A DNA stretch of 64,000 bases from Liopterus haemorrhoidalis (GCA_963971575.1 OZ020616.1:40018250-40082249), one strand, 5' to 3'. Shown: positions 33,530-46,201, numbered from the stretch's first letter. Program-made: numbers and translations. The notes: generated from the sequence alone by a model not told the origin.

Positions 33530-35271
33530 AAGTACAAATAGCCCATTAATTTTTTTTTTCAGTTTATTTTTCGTACTCATATTAACAACACATCTTTTGT
33601 ACCTGCGTATTAGATATATTTTTTTCTTAAAATTAATTTTTTAAATTTTGTTTTAATTGTGTTTTTTTCTGTTGCAAGGATTCAGATATGTATAGTAGTA
33701 CCCTTCATTATTAAATAACACATGTTATATGTAGAAATGTTCGCCTTGTTAAATAGGCAATTTGTTTACTTTCTGTCTAATGTTTATTATAATTTTCAGA
33801 AAGGAAACAACTGTATATAGTAATTTTTAAGTTTTTTAGATTTTTTTTTTTAAGTAAGTTGTATCACAGTGATAATAAAGAACCGGTTGATAAAAGGACT
33901 ACTAAGTACCAAAATTTGCTTTGATCTACTTAAATTGACAACGGTTTTAATTATTTTGTTGTAATAATGAAATATACATGTGCGTTCAAATTTTTACTAT
34001 CTGAGCTAGTGTATTAAGCTTACGAAAGTTATTTTATTGTGATATTTAGTAGTTTTTTTATCGATGTAGTGTTTATGACATTTCTATCTGGCCAATTTAG
34101 CGATACATTGGGACAGGTCTGCGTAGTCGGACAGTGAAATGTGTTTTTCAATGTACTCTTCATAAGAGTAGTTAGTAATTCTATAATTGTGTATGCTTAT
34201 GGACATAAATTAAAAAAAAAACATATGTATGTCGCAAGTTTTCTGAGTGGACCATTCCATATCCCCTTCGATCATTATTAACGAGTCCTATAGATAGTGC
34301 GACAGATTTTATTCTAAACGTGTGCACATTGCAACAGTGTAAATTTGTGTAAGTTTAATAAAATCTAAAATAGTTACAATTTAGTACCACTATCTGTTTC
34401 CAGATTTGTTTCGAATATGTGAAGATTCTTTTGAAAACAGGTTTTTTTCGTATGTATTATTCAGCACTAATACGCTTAACAGAAAAGTTTTTCTCTAGAA
34501 AAATTTGACTTTATTGTGTATCGAAAATTATTAAATGTTGGTTTTTACTATATAAAATGAACATTAAGTTGCAGTTTTATTGTTTTTATTTTTTATTACC
34601 CTTTTTTTCCTTGGGTTGATTATGGGTTTACTTTCAGAAAAATATTTAACTTTGAAATGTAAGTACAGTTCAACATATATGTCATGACAGGGTGTGAAGT
34701 GTTAGCGTGAATTTTGTAGTGGGGATCCTAAGCGATGACGAATTATATATATTCTTTCTCGGACATAAATATACAGTCAACTGTGATTTCACGAGATATT
34801 TGTCAAACCGGATACAGGATGTTTCAGGTTTAAGTGCAGTAATTTAAAATACGAATTATCGACTTCAAAAAAAGTTCAAATTTTCTTTTATATAGTAAAC
34901 GCTTCGTTTGGGAAATCATTTCGCCTTCAGTTTATTTAGCAACAAAGCAGTATTGAGAACTGACAATAACTGAAGTGTCGCCTTGCGGATATTTTGGAAC
35001 TTAACGGAATAGGATTTTGTTGGATATGGCTCATTTAATTGCATTGTTTGTATGTCTTAAAGTGAAGAAAACTTTAATAAAATGTCTTTAAAATCGCAAC
35101 AGAAAATTAACTGCAATGTGAATTATTGTGTATCAAATGGCAAATGTCAAAAAATCCTATTACTATCGCCATTTTGTAAGCGAAAACAGCGCCTCTATAG
35201 GTAAAGTCACTTCTCAATAAAACTTGGTATCATCATTAACGCCTTATTAAATGGTTCCACTACTGTCGTCG
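33530..35271. other. intergenic, nothing recognised
   Basis: AT-rich; no exon, no supportable element end. Confidence 0.4.
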
Positions 35272-36100
35272 TTATAGTGCGTTCAAAGGTGAGTTTGCAG
35301 TATAGCTCTTATGGAAAATGGGAGCGGTGTTGCCAAATGTTGTAAAAGTGTCAGTTATAATAATATGAAAAACTCGTATGATTTACAAAAATCAACTCTT
35401 ATATAACTCAAAATAACACTCAACAAAAACAAATGGTCATTTGTAGAATACTACGTCTTCACAGATCAGCGCGTTTTAGAGCTGGCAACGTCGACAAGCA
35501 AGGAAAAGATAGCGTCATTGTGTAAACCCATTCAGAGCCGCATTAGTGGGGGGGGGTGGAGGGGGCGACGGCCCCTAGCGCACTAAGGAAAAGGGCGCCA
35601 CATTGCGAAAGTGAGGACCTTTTTTTTTTCTCTCTTCACTTGGAATTTTCGAGGTCCTCACCATAGGCGCCCGCAAGGGCGGGCAAGATGGGTCAGTTGC
35701 CCCCCCTGGATTTCGGAATCAATTACCAATTCGTATCTTAGAAAAAAAATATATTATTTAAATATTAAATTCATAAAAAAAACGATTGTTTATTATTATA
35801 TTTTTGCTCTAGCAACTTTGGCTATTAGCCCGGATAGTTCGTATGTATTAAATCGATGATTTTTAACTACAGCAATACCCCGCCACTCGACGTTAATTCG
35901 TTCTGAAAAATCGTCGAGTAGCGATTACGTCGAGTGGCGAGTCGAATTTCTCCATAAGAAATAAAGGGCATCATATATACATATAAGGAAATACATATAT
36001 GTATATGTTTTCCTTTTAGCTATGATTGCATTTCTATCCTTTGGACCCATAATTATAAATATAAATCACTTATTTTAGCAAAAAATAAAAAGTTCATAGC

Positions 36101-38452
36101 TGCACCACGGTTGGTTATACGGATGTACACATTTAAAAATTAGATTGACGTACCACGATTGGTTGCATGGATGTACACATTTTAAAATTAGATTGCGTAC
36201 CACGGTTGGTTGCATGGATGTACACATTTAATAATTTGATTGACGTGCCATGGTTGGTTACACGGATGTACACATTTAAAAATTAGATTGACGTACCACG
36301 GTTGGTTGCATGGATGTACACATTTAAAAATTTAATTGACGTGCAACGGTTGGTTATACGGATGTAGCTACACATTTAAAAATTAGATTGACGTGCAACG
36401 GTTGGTTACATGGATGTACACATTTAAAAATAAGATTGACGTGCAACGGCTGGTTACATGGATGTACACATTTAAAAATTAGATTGACGTGCAACGGTTG
36501 GTTACATGGATGCACACATTTAAAAATTAGATTGACGTGCAACGGCTGGTTATACGGATGTACACATTTAAAAATTAGATTGACGTGCAACGGCTGGTTA
36601 CATGGATGTACACATTTAAAAATTAGATTGACGTGCAACGGTTGGTTACATGGATGTACACATTTAAAAATAAGATTGACGTGCAACGGCTGGTTACATG
36701 GATGTACACATTTAAAAATTAGATTGACGTGCAACGGTTGGTTACATGGATGCACACATTTAAAAATTAGATTGACGTGCAACGGCTGGTTATACGGATG
36801 TACACATTTAAAAATTAGATTGACGTGCAACGGCTGGTTACACGGATGTACACATTTAAAAATTATATTGACGTACCACGTTTGGTTGCATGGATGTACA
36901 CACTTAATAATTTGATTGATGTGCCATGGTTGGTTACACGGATGTACACATTTAAAAATGAGATTGACGTACCACGGTTGGTTACATGGATGTACACATT
37001 TAAAAAATTAGATTGACGTGTATCGTTTGGTTACATGGATGTACTAATTTAAAAATTAGATGGACGTACAACGGTTGGTTACATGGATGTACTAATTTAA
37101 AAATTGAATTGACGTGCAACGGTTGGTTACACGGATGTACTAATTTAAAAATTAGATTGACGTGCCACGGTTGGTTACATGGATGTACACATTTAAAAAT
37201 TAGATTGACGTGCAACGGTCGGTTACACGGATGAACACATTTAAAATTAGATTGACGTATAACGGTTGGTTGCATGGATGTACACATTTAAAAATTTGAT
37301 TGACGTGCAACGGCTGGTTATACGGATGTAGCTACACATTTAAAAATTAGATTGACGTGCAACGGTTGGTTACATGGATGTACACATTTAAAAATAAGAT
37401 TGACGTGCAACGGCTGGTTACATGGATGTACACATTTAAAAATTAGATTGACGTGCAACGGTTGGTTACATGGATGTACAAATTTAAAAATTAGATTGAC
37501 GTGCAACGGTTGGTTACACGGATGTACACATTTAAAAATTAGAATGACGTGCAACGGTTGGTTACACGGATGTACACATTTAAAAATAAGATTGACGTGC
37601 AACGGTTGGTTACACGGATGTACACATTTAAAAATTAGAATGACGTGCAACGGTTGGTTAAACGGATGTACACATTTAAAAATAAGATTGACGTGCAACG
37701 GCTGGTTACATGGATGTACACACTTAAAAATTAGATTGACGTGCAACGGTTGGTTACATGGATGTACACATTTAAAAATAAGATTGACGTGCAACGGCTG
37801 GTTACATGGATGTACACATTTAAAAATTAGATTGACGTGCAACGGTTGGTTACATGGATGCACACATTTAAAAATTAGATTGACGTGCAACGTCTGGTTA
37901 TACGGATGTACACATTTAAAAATTAGATTGACGTGCAACGGCTGGTTACACGGATGTACACATTTAAACATTATATTGACGTACCACGTTTGGTTGCATG
38001 GATGTACACACTTAATAATTTGATTGATGTGCCATGGTTGGTTTAACGGATGTACACATTTAAAAATTAGATTGACGTACCACGGTTGGTTGCATGGATG
38101 TACACATTTAAAAAATTAGATTGACGTGTACCGTTTGGTTACATGGATGTACTAATTTAAAAATTAGATGGACGTACAACGGTTGGTTACATGGATGTAC
38201 TAATTTAAAAATTGAATTGACGTGCAACGGTTGGTTACACGGATGTACTAATTTAAAAATTAGATTGACGTGCCACGGTTGGTTACATGGATGTACACAT
38301 TTAAAAATTAGATTGACGTGCAACGGTTGGTTACACGGATGAACACATTTAAAATTAGATTGACGTATAACGGTTGGTTACATGGATGTACTAATTTAAA
38401 AATTAGATTGACGTGCAACGGTTGGTTACATGGATGTACACATTTAAAAATT
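36101..38452 (+). repeat. 48-bp minisatellite, left arm (about 49 units)
   Basis: Unit: GATTGACGTGCAACGGTTGG then TTACACGGATGTACACATTT then AAAAATTA. Units differ at few sites (CATGG/CACGG/TACGG, GCAACGG/ACCACGG, TACACA/TACTAA). A rare insertion TGTAGCTACAC at 36365 and 37329, about 965 bp apart, marks a higher-order repeat of about 20 units. Because 48 is divisible by three and the unit has no stop in two frames, long frames run on both strands. I read these as by-products. Confidence 0.95.
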
Positions 38453-38474
38453 CCGTGTAACCAACCGTTGCACG
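38412..38474. repeat. hairpin at the head-to-head satellite junction
   Basis: Left arm ACGTGCAACGGTTGGTTACATGG (38411-38433, given here as one motif in part) pairs with CCGTGTAACCAACCGTTGCA starting 38453, with one mismatch near the loop. The loop is 19 nt (38434-38452). The pairing then continues through more than 2 kb of repeats. Confidence 0.85.
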
Positions 38475-41400
38475 TCAATCTAATTTTTAAATGTGTACAT
38501 CCATTTAACCAACCGTTGCACGTCAATCTAATTTTTAAATGTGTACATCCATGTAACCAACCGTTGCACGTCAATCTAATTTTTTAATGTGTACATCCGT
38601 GTAACCAACCGTTGCACGTCAATCTAATTTTTAAATGTGTACATCCGTGTAACCAAGCGTTGCACGTCAATCTAATTTTTAAATGTGTACATCCGTATAA
38701 CCAGCCGTTGCACGTCAATCTAATTTTTAAATGTGTACATCCATGTAACCAACCGTTGCACGTCAATCTAATTTTTTAATGTGTACATCCATGTAACCAA
38801 CCGTTGCACGTCAATCTAATTTTTAAATGTGTACATCCGTGTAACCAAGCGTTGCACGTCAATCTAATTTTTAAATGTGTACAACCATGTAACCAACCGT
38901 TGCACGTCAATCTAATTTTTAAATTAGTACATCCATGTAACCAACCGTTGCACGTCAATCTAATTTTTAAATGTGTACATCCATGTAACCAACCGTTGCA
39001 CGTCAATCTAATTTTTTAATGTGTACATCCATGTAACCAACCGTTGCACGTCAATCTAATTTTTAAATGTGTACATCCGTGTAACCAAGCGTTGCACGTC
39101 AATCTAATTTTTAAATGTGTACATCCATGTAACCAACCGTTGCACGTCAATCTAATTTTTAAATGTGTACATCCATTTAACCAACCGTTGCACGTCAATC
39201 TAATTTTTAAATGTGTACATCTATGTAACCAACCGTTGCACGTCAATCTAATTTTTAAATGTGTACATCCATGTAACCAGCCGTTGCACGTCAATCTTAT
39301 TTTTAAATGTGTACATCCGTTTAACCAACCGTTGCACGTCATTCTAATTTTTAAATGTGTACATCTGTGTAACCAACCGTTGCACGTCAATCTTATTTTT
39401 AAATGTGTACATCCGTGTAACCAACCGTTGCACGTCATTCTAATTTTTAAATGTGTACATCCGTGTAACCAACCGTTGCACGTCAATCTAATTTTTAAAT
39501 GTGTACATCCATGTAACCAACCGTTGCACGTCAATCTAATTTTTAAATGTGTTCATCCATGTAACCAGCCGTTGCACGTCAATCTTATTTTTAAATGTGA
39601 ACATCCGTTTAACCAACCGTTGCACGTCAATCTTATTTTTAAATGTGTACATCCGTGTAACCAACCGTTGCACGTCATTCTAATTTTTAAATGTGTACAT
39701 CCATGTAACCAACCGTTGCACGTCAATCTAATTTTTAAATGTGTACATCCGTATAACCAGCCGTTGCACGTCAATCTAATTTTTAAATGTGTACATCCAT
39801 GTAACCAACCGTTGCACGTCAATCTAATTTTTAAATGTGTACATCCATGTAACCAACCGTTGCACGTCAATCTAATTTTTAAATGTGTACATCCATTTAA
39901 CCAACCGTTGCACGTCAATCTAATTTTTAAATGTGTACATCCATGTAACCAACCGTTGCACGTCAATCTAATTTTTTAATGTGTACATCCATGTAACCAA
40001 CCATTGCACGTCAATCTAATTTTTAAATGTGTACATCCGTGTAACCAAGCGTTGCACGTCAATCTAATTTTTAAATGTGTACATCCATGTAACCAACCGT
40101 TGCACGTCAATCTAATTTTTAAATGTGTACATCCATTTAACCAACCGTTGCACGTCAATCTAATTTTTAAATGTGTACATCCATGTAACCAACCGTTGCA
40201 CGTCAATCTAATTTTTAAATGTGTACATCCGTGTAACCAAGCGTTGCACGTCAATCTAATTTTTAAATGTGTACATCCATGTAACCAACCGTTGCACGTC
40301 AATCTAATTTTTAAATGTGTACATCTATGTAACCAACCGTTGCACGTCAATCTAATTTTTAAATGTGTACATCCATGTAACCAGCCGTTGCACGTCAATC
40401 TTATTTTTAAATGTGTACATCCGTTTAACCAACCGTTGCACGTCATTCTAATTTTTAAATGTGTACATCTGTGTAACCAACCGTTGCACGTCAATCTTAT
40501 TTTTAAATGTGTACATCCGTGTAACCAACCGTTGCACGTCATTCTAATTTTTAAATGTGTACATCCGTGTAACCAACCGTTGCACGTCAATCTAATTTTT
40601 AAATTTGTACATCCATGTAACCAACCGTTGCACGTCAATCTAATTTTTAAATGTGTTCATCCATGTAACCAGCCGTTGCACGTCAATCTTATTTTTAAAT
40701 GTGAACATCCGTTTAACCAGCCGTTGCACGTCAATCTTATTTTTAAATGTGTACATCCGTGTAACCAACCGTTGCACGTCATTCTAATTTTTAAATGTGT
40801 ACATCCATGTAACCAACCGTTGCACATCAATCTAATTTTTAAATGTGTACATCCGTATAACCAGCCGTTGCACGTCAATCTAATTTTTAAATGTGTACAT
40901 CCATGTAACCAACCGTTGCACGTCAATCTAATTTTTAAATGTGTACATCCATGTAACCAACCGTTGCACGTCAATCTAATTTTTTAATGTGTACATCCAT
41001 GTAACCAACCGTTGCACGTCAATCTAATTTTTAAATGTGTACATCCGTGTAACCAAGCGTTGCACGTCAATCTAATTTTTAAATGTGTACATCCATGTAA
41101 CCAACCGTTGCACGTCAATCTAATTTTTAAATGTGTACATCCATTTAACCAACCGTTGCACGTCAATCTAATTTTTAAATGTGTACATCCATGTAACCAA
41201 CCGTTGCACGTCAATCTAATTTTTTAATGTGTACATCCATGTAACCAACCGTTGCACGTCAATCTAATTTTTAAATGTGTACATCCGTGTAACCAAGCGT
41301 TGCACGTCAATCTAATTTTTAAATGTGTACATCCATGTAACCAACCGTTGCACGTCAATCTAATTTTTAAATGTGTACATCCATGTAACCAGCCGTTGCA

Positions 41401-41995
41401 CGTCAATCTTATTTTTAAATGTGTACATCCATGTTACCAGCCGTTGCACGTCAATCTTATTTTTAAATGTGTACATCCGTTTAACCAACCGTTGCACGTC
41501 ATTTTAATTTTTAAATGTGTACATCCGTGTAACCAACCGTTGCACGTCAATCTTATTTTTAAATGTGTACATCCGTGTAACCAACCGTTGCACGTCATTC
41601 TAATTTTTAAATGTGTACATCCGTGTAACCAGCCGTTGCACGTCAATCTAATTTTTAAATGTGTACATCCATGTAACCAACCGTTGCACGTCAATTTAAT
41701 TTTTAAATGTGTACATCCGTGTAATTAACCGTTGCACGTCAATCTAATTTTTAAAAGTGTACATCCATGTAACCAGCCGTTGCACGTCAATTTAATTTTT
41801 AAATGTGTGCATCCATGTAAGCAACCGTTGCACGTCAATCTAGTTTTTAAACGTGTACATCTATGTAACCAACCGTTGCACGTCAATCTAATTTTTAAAT
41901 TAGTACAGCCATGTAACCAACCGTTGCACGTCAATCTAATTTTTAAATGTGTACATCCATTTAACCAACCGTTGCACGTCAATCTAATTTTTAAA
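38453..41995 (-). repeat. 48-bp minisatellite, right arm, inverted (about 74 units)
   Basis: The same unit in reverse orientation. A marker variant ATTTTTTAATGTG recurs at about 38579, 38770, 39010, 39970, 40979 and 41219; blocks 39010-39970 and 39970-40979 repeat the same order of unit variants, so about 20-21 units were duplicated recently. The last units (41700-41990) are the most diverged, as at the far left edge of the other arm, which fits old edges and a young centre. Confidence 0.95.
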
Positions 41996-42107
41996 CTCGA
42001 CTCACTCTCGACATTTACGTCGAGTGGCGAAAACGTCGAGCTAAGAGGCAGTCGAGTAACGGGGTATTACTGTATAGAGAACACATTTTTAATTAGAAAA
42101 TAAATGT

Positions 42108-42160
42108 TTACCTCAGCGGGGATCGTTCCCAGACCCGCCACTTGGAAAGCATTGTTCGAA
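42108..42160 (-). repeat. tRNA-like SINE head, possible copy
   Basis: Minus strand CCAAGTGGCGGGTCTGGGAA CGATCCCC has B-box-like spacing as in the copies at 765 and 46202. Weak. Confidence 0.25.
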
Positions 42161-42473
42161 TATGACATCTATATATATATATATATATATATGTTTTGGT
42201 CTTGCCCCCCCCCCTAGAATAATTTCTGCGGGTAGCTCATCACTTGGAATTATTTGCCAAGGGCGCCAAATGCAGTTTTGCCCCTAGCGCAAGTTTTCCT
42301 TACTGCGGCTCTGAACCCATTAGAGAGTATGAAAAAGAACTACTCCATATGCCCTGTACTGCAAACTCACCTTTGAACGCAGTATAGTTCCTCTGCTTAA
42401 ATAATTTCTACCTGCTTTTGCGCTGTCGTCTGTCCAGCCTTCCGGAACGTTGCCGACATTCAGTAGTGCTTAT

Positions 42474-42694
42474 CAGTGGCGGCGCTAGCTGGGGGGTGGG
42501 GCGCCCCCAAAAAAGTTGTTCCCCCCGTGGCCTCACCCGGATTTGTTTGGTGAAAAATGTTTTTTAGAAGTGAGGACCTATTTTTTTTAGGTCACATAAA
42601 AATATGATTTCAAATATTTCCTGCCCCCCCCCCTAATATTACTCAAAAATGTCCCGCTCCCCCCCCCAGATTTTAAGAGCTAGTGCCGCCACTG
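42474..42694. mobile_element. hAT-like MITE with G/C runs
   Basis: Ends CAGTGGCGGCGCTAGCTGGG and, inverted, CAGTGGCGGCACTAGCTCTT; flanking 8-mers GTGCTTAT and TTGCTTAC (6 of 8). Internal runs of C8-C9 and a TTAGGTCAC palindrome. 221 bp. Confidence 0.75.
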
Positions 42695-42730
42695 TTGCTT
42701 ACGGTCTATCGGCCATATTGGCCTTACTAT

Positions 42731-43374
42731 AAGTTCACTTTTGTAAGAACAAACTAAAAGGAAATTTTGTTTTCAACAGTTTGCACGTTTGAAACTGTAT
42801 GTCATTGTTGGTATTACAGAAAAATAATTTGAGAAGTCAGATTATAAATATGTCATTTAAAAATAAATATCTTTTGTCATATTTCATTTTGAATCGTGAC
42901 ATCTTAAATATTTTGTAAATATAATACTAACCTAAAGTAATACAAAAATAATCCAAAACTGTAAAGCCTTTTTTACAATATAACCAAGTTTCTAAAAGTC
43001 AGAAATACACTATAAAAATCACGAAAATAACCAGATTTAATTTGTCCTTACAAAAGTGAACATCTTATATAAGCTGTTCACTTTTGTAAGAACACACTAG
43101 ATCTGGTTATTTTGGTATGTTACTGACTTTTATGGTGTGTTACTGACTTTAAATGTCAATTAAAAATATTCCTTACGCTGTAAAACCGACTTAAGGTTGA
43201 TAAGGTTATGATCATTATAATTAAGATATAATTTTTCATTATGACATATGTCAAATGGATCGACATTTTAAAAAAGTGACATTTTTTAATACCAACATGA
43301 CATACAGCTTCAAATGTGCAAACTATTGAAAACAAAATTCCCTCTTAGTTTGTTCTTACAAAAGTGAACAGCTT
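42731..43374. mobile_element. fold-back element (GTTCACTTTTGTAAGAAC family), composite
   Basis: About 100 bp inverted ends: AGTTCACTTTTGTAAGAACA AACTA... and its inverse ending at 43374. In the middle (43060-43110) two further ends stand head to head, so two copies are joined or nested. Segment 42840-43065 recurs at 52462-52690. Confidence 0.75.
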
Positions 43375-44834
43375 TTACACGATTTTTTAATATTTTTATC
43401 AACTTTAATTTAGCAATCTATTTGCCGTTTTTTCTACTTTCTATTATCTTTCAAAAAAGACAACGAACAACATATTTAATTTTTCGTAATAATACTCAAC
43501 GCAATATATTCATCATATTATTGAGAAGTGACATTACCGTTGGCAGCGCTGTACTCCAAAGCAATATGGCTGTCTTGTCTAGTATTCAGCTCTCAATATG
43601 CTAACAGTGAACAGGTTAATTTAAGCACAGTACATTTTTATTTCATGAAAATGCGAGTAAATATTTGCGATTTTTTTAAATTTTTACGATCTACACATGT
43701 ATTGAGGTGTATAACAGAAGTTGGGCATCAAATTACAGTATTTAAAGTTTATGCAAACTACTATGACATTTCTTATTTGAGTTGTCTTTTTCCGAGTGAT
43801 AATATGTAATTTTGCTTTGCGATAATTTTTTAATAACATTGCAGCTAATTTTTTACTAATTTTCATTAAAGGATGTTTAAAATCTGTGTACCAAATATTA
43901 ACAGTTGTCAACTTTTTAAGAATGACACTACACATTGCAGTAACAATTTTGTTGTTTTCTAAAGAAATGCAATCTATCTATTTTGATTTTATGCACTATA
44001 ACAGGTGGGGCTCAAGCCCCCGGCTTCACTTAGGAGTGTCACACATGATAGTGATGTGTGCTATTGAAGCAGTTTTTTAAAATTTTTATGTGGAATGGGA
44101 GTAGGAAAATGACAGTAGGTTGTTATGGTTAAGTGAAATACATAGTTTCAAAAACATGTTACTTACTTGTTTATTTACATTTAAAGGGGAGACAACAATA
44201 TATAAAATGAATAGATGTTAGATCATATAATACTTTTAATTCTAAGAATCATATAATAATTGTAAAACAAAACATGATTTACGGTAACTCTAAAAATCAT
44301 GCAAATACGAATATTGAAGCTCGTGAAACAAATATTTCGGATTTATAAATTCAAAAATTGGAAGTCAACAAAAAAAATATTTATAGTAAAATACAAAAGT
44401 GCGTTAGAATTTTTTTCTCGTGCCTCATATATTTAATATTTTTCAAGTTTAATTCTAATGAAATTAAATTAAGATATAATATTTTTACATTATTGTATAT
44501 TATCTTTAGGAATGTTTTTTAAAATGTGCTATTATTTACAGTTTTTTTGTAGTTATTCTTACAAGTATAAACATCAACACAAAAATCTTGGCTTTTATTT
44601 AAAATTTCACCAAAATCAATTAAAACAATCAGAACAGCAAAGAATCACATTGCGACATTATCCAAATGCAGGAACATTAAAACATTTCTCGCACATTAAA
44701 CAAAAATATTGTTCCACTTGTATTAATCTCTACCGTACTGCTATTTTACTGAACACACACAGCTTCACTCCAAAGAAGTGAAAGCCCAGGTCTACAATTT
44801 CCGGCCTTGGGAATGGTGGTATGACACATTACCA
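43375..44834. other. intergenic, nothing recognised
   Basis: AT-rich, with a short GC-rich GGTGGGGCTCAAGCCCCCGG stem at 44004-44023. No gene seen. Confidence 0.4.
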
Positions 44835-44960
44835 GAGAGAGGTCTTTGTTAGGTGAGCTGGAATAAGGGCAATTAAGACGGCTAATTATATTTGATATTT
44901 GTTTGATAATTTGTCACCTTTATTGCACTTATTCCGGCTCACCTAATGATAAACGCTCTC
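44835..44960. mobile_element. 126-bp palindromic MITE
   Basis: Inverted arms of about 39 bp: GAGAGAGGTCTTTGTTAGGT GAGCTGGAATAAG and, inverted, GAGAGCGTTTATCATTAGGT GAGCCGGAATAAG. Non-coding. Confidence 0.7.
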
Positions 44961-46201
44961 TGCATATTACACTTATTTTTGTTTTATTGTGTTTATCTTA
45001 ATGAAAACAAGGCCAAAGAATGATTTTAGACATAGGGTCTAAAAAGCCAGGCAATCATTTGGAACCTTAAACATATTTTGGTATTACCATAAAAATAATG
45101 AAAATAGAAGTCAATGCTTATGACAGTCGTGTAATGCTTTCGAAAGTGGGCGAGCAGCGAGAGGAGGTCAGCATCGATACATTAAACAAGAGCGTGCGTA
45201 CTGTGTTCCTTGTCTTTTGACTCTGTACGAGTTCAATATGTACTAAAATGGTAAGTTTTATTATTGGACAATAGATGGATACACTGTTTTCTAAATCTCC
45301 CCCCCGTTACATTGAGTTGAACCTCTTTATAATAGTGCTTTTTTGTATTACCTAATTATATCCACTACCATAAAAATCCTATTCAATATCAATATTCTCA
45401 CCGTTTTTTATTACACGTATGTGACACATGGTTCATAAACGAAAATATGAAGAAAGAACTGGAAACTAGAAAAATTATGAACATTAGTTGGTCGAATGTT
45501 ATTTCGGGCAATGATGAGAATAATGGGACATAAAGAAAGCAGGTTAATCACTAATTTATGGAAATTGCAATGTATTAAGTGAGATCGGAAACTGCGGACA
45601 ATGATAAAGAAGCCCTATGTTAGAAAGAACAGGCCAAGTAGGGAGACCAATGAATACCTAGAGAAAAACTACTGAAGAGATGCAGCAAATAAGCAATTCT
45701 TAGGGCGAAATACCGTCCGTAATCGAATCCAGTGGTGATTGCCGATTTCTTACTCATCTTGTATTCGAATTGTGGGATTCGATAGATATGTAACGAAGAC
45801 AAGGGCCTTATTCATTAAGAAATTTAGATATATTGCCTAGGGTCTACGAGTATAAGAGTGTCTAGTGATCGTTAGTGCAAGTGTAATAGAGTAATACGAC
45901 TTTGACGAAGTCGTGACGAAGGCAAATATTCTGGCCTGAAATTGAGCATAGGATCTACGCGAAGAACGGTAGCTTCTTCTGCTCTAGTGAGATCGGCGTA
46001 CTAACAACAGAATCTAAAAATTGCGCGACTTTCTTAAGTTTGAAAAGAGTGGGAGAACGTTTTAACAATTCAAATTCAAGGTTACATATGACATCATTCA
46101 TAATTCAATCATAATAACATTTGTTTAAAAATGTGTAATGTAATATTACAAATGTGGATAATGGAATTACTAAAGATTTTAATATAAAGTATCAAATTTT
46201 C

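Larger units (their letters stand above)
35870..42072. mobile_element. pogo/Tigger-like element carrying the satellite
   Basis: Ends CAGCAATACCCCGCCACTCG and, inverted, CAGTAATACCCCGTTACTCG, each flanked by TA. Both ends have extra ACGTCGAGTGGCGA motifs that can fold. The CAG(T)AATACCCCG start and TA target are typical of Tigger/pogo MITEs. 5.9 of its 6.2 kb is the 48-bp tandem array. Confidence 0.85.
35533..42313. mobile_element. hAT-like element inside the outer one
   Basis: Perfect 8-bp duplication AACCCATT at 35525-35532 and 42314-42321. Ends CAGAGCCGCATTAGTGG and, inverted, CAGAGCCGCAGTAAGG; subterminal CCCTAGCGCACTAAGGAAAA / TTTTCCTTACTGCGG-type motifs. It holds everything down to the satellite. 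A further GC-rich inverted pair (GGCGCCCGCAAGGGCGGGCA at 35667 and GCGGGTAGC near 42229) may mark one more inner insertion. Confidence 0.85.
35272..42386. mobile_element. outer inverted-repeat element of a nested stack
   Basis: Left TATAGTGCGTTCAAAGGTGA GTTTGCAGTA and, inverted at right, TATACTGCGTTCAAAGGTGA GTTTGCAGTA: 29 of 30 bases equal although 7 kb apart. Removing the inner hAT leaves about 325 bp, a normal MITE size. Confidence 0.75.

Noticed and set aside
36101..41995. Resemblance to a CRISPR array (regular repeats)
   Set aside because: Units are contiguous without unique spacers and the genome is eukaryotic.
36354..42103. Many long open frames (up to 327 codons) on both strands
   Set aside because: They are the 48-bp tandem unit read in frame; no start context, splice signal or non-repeat domain supports a gene.
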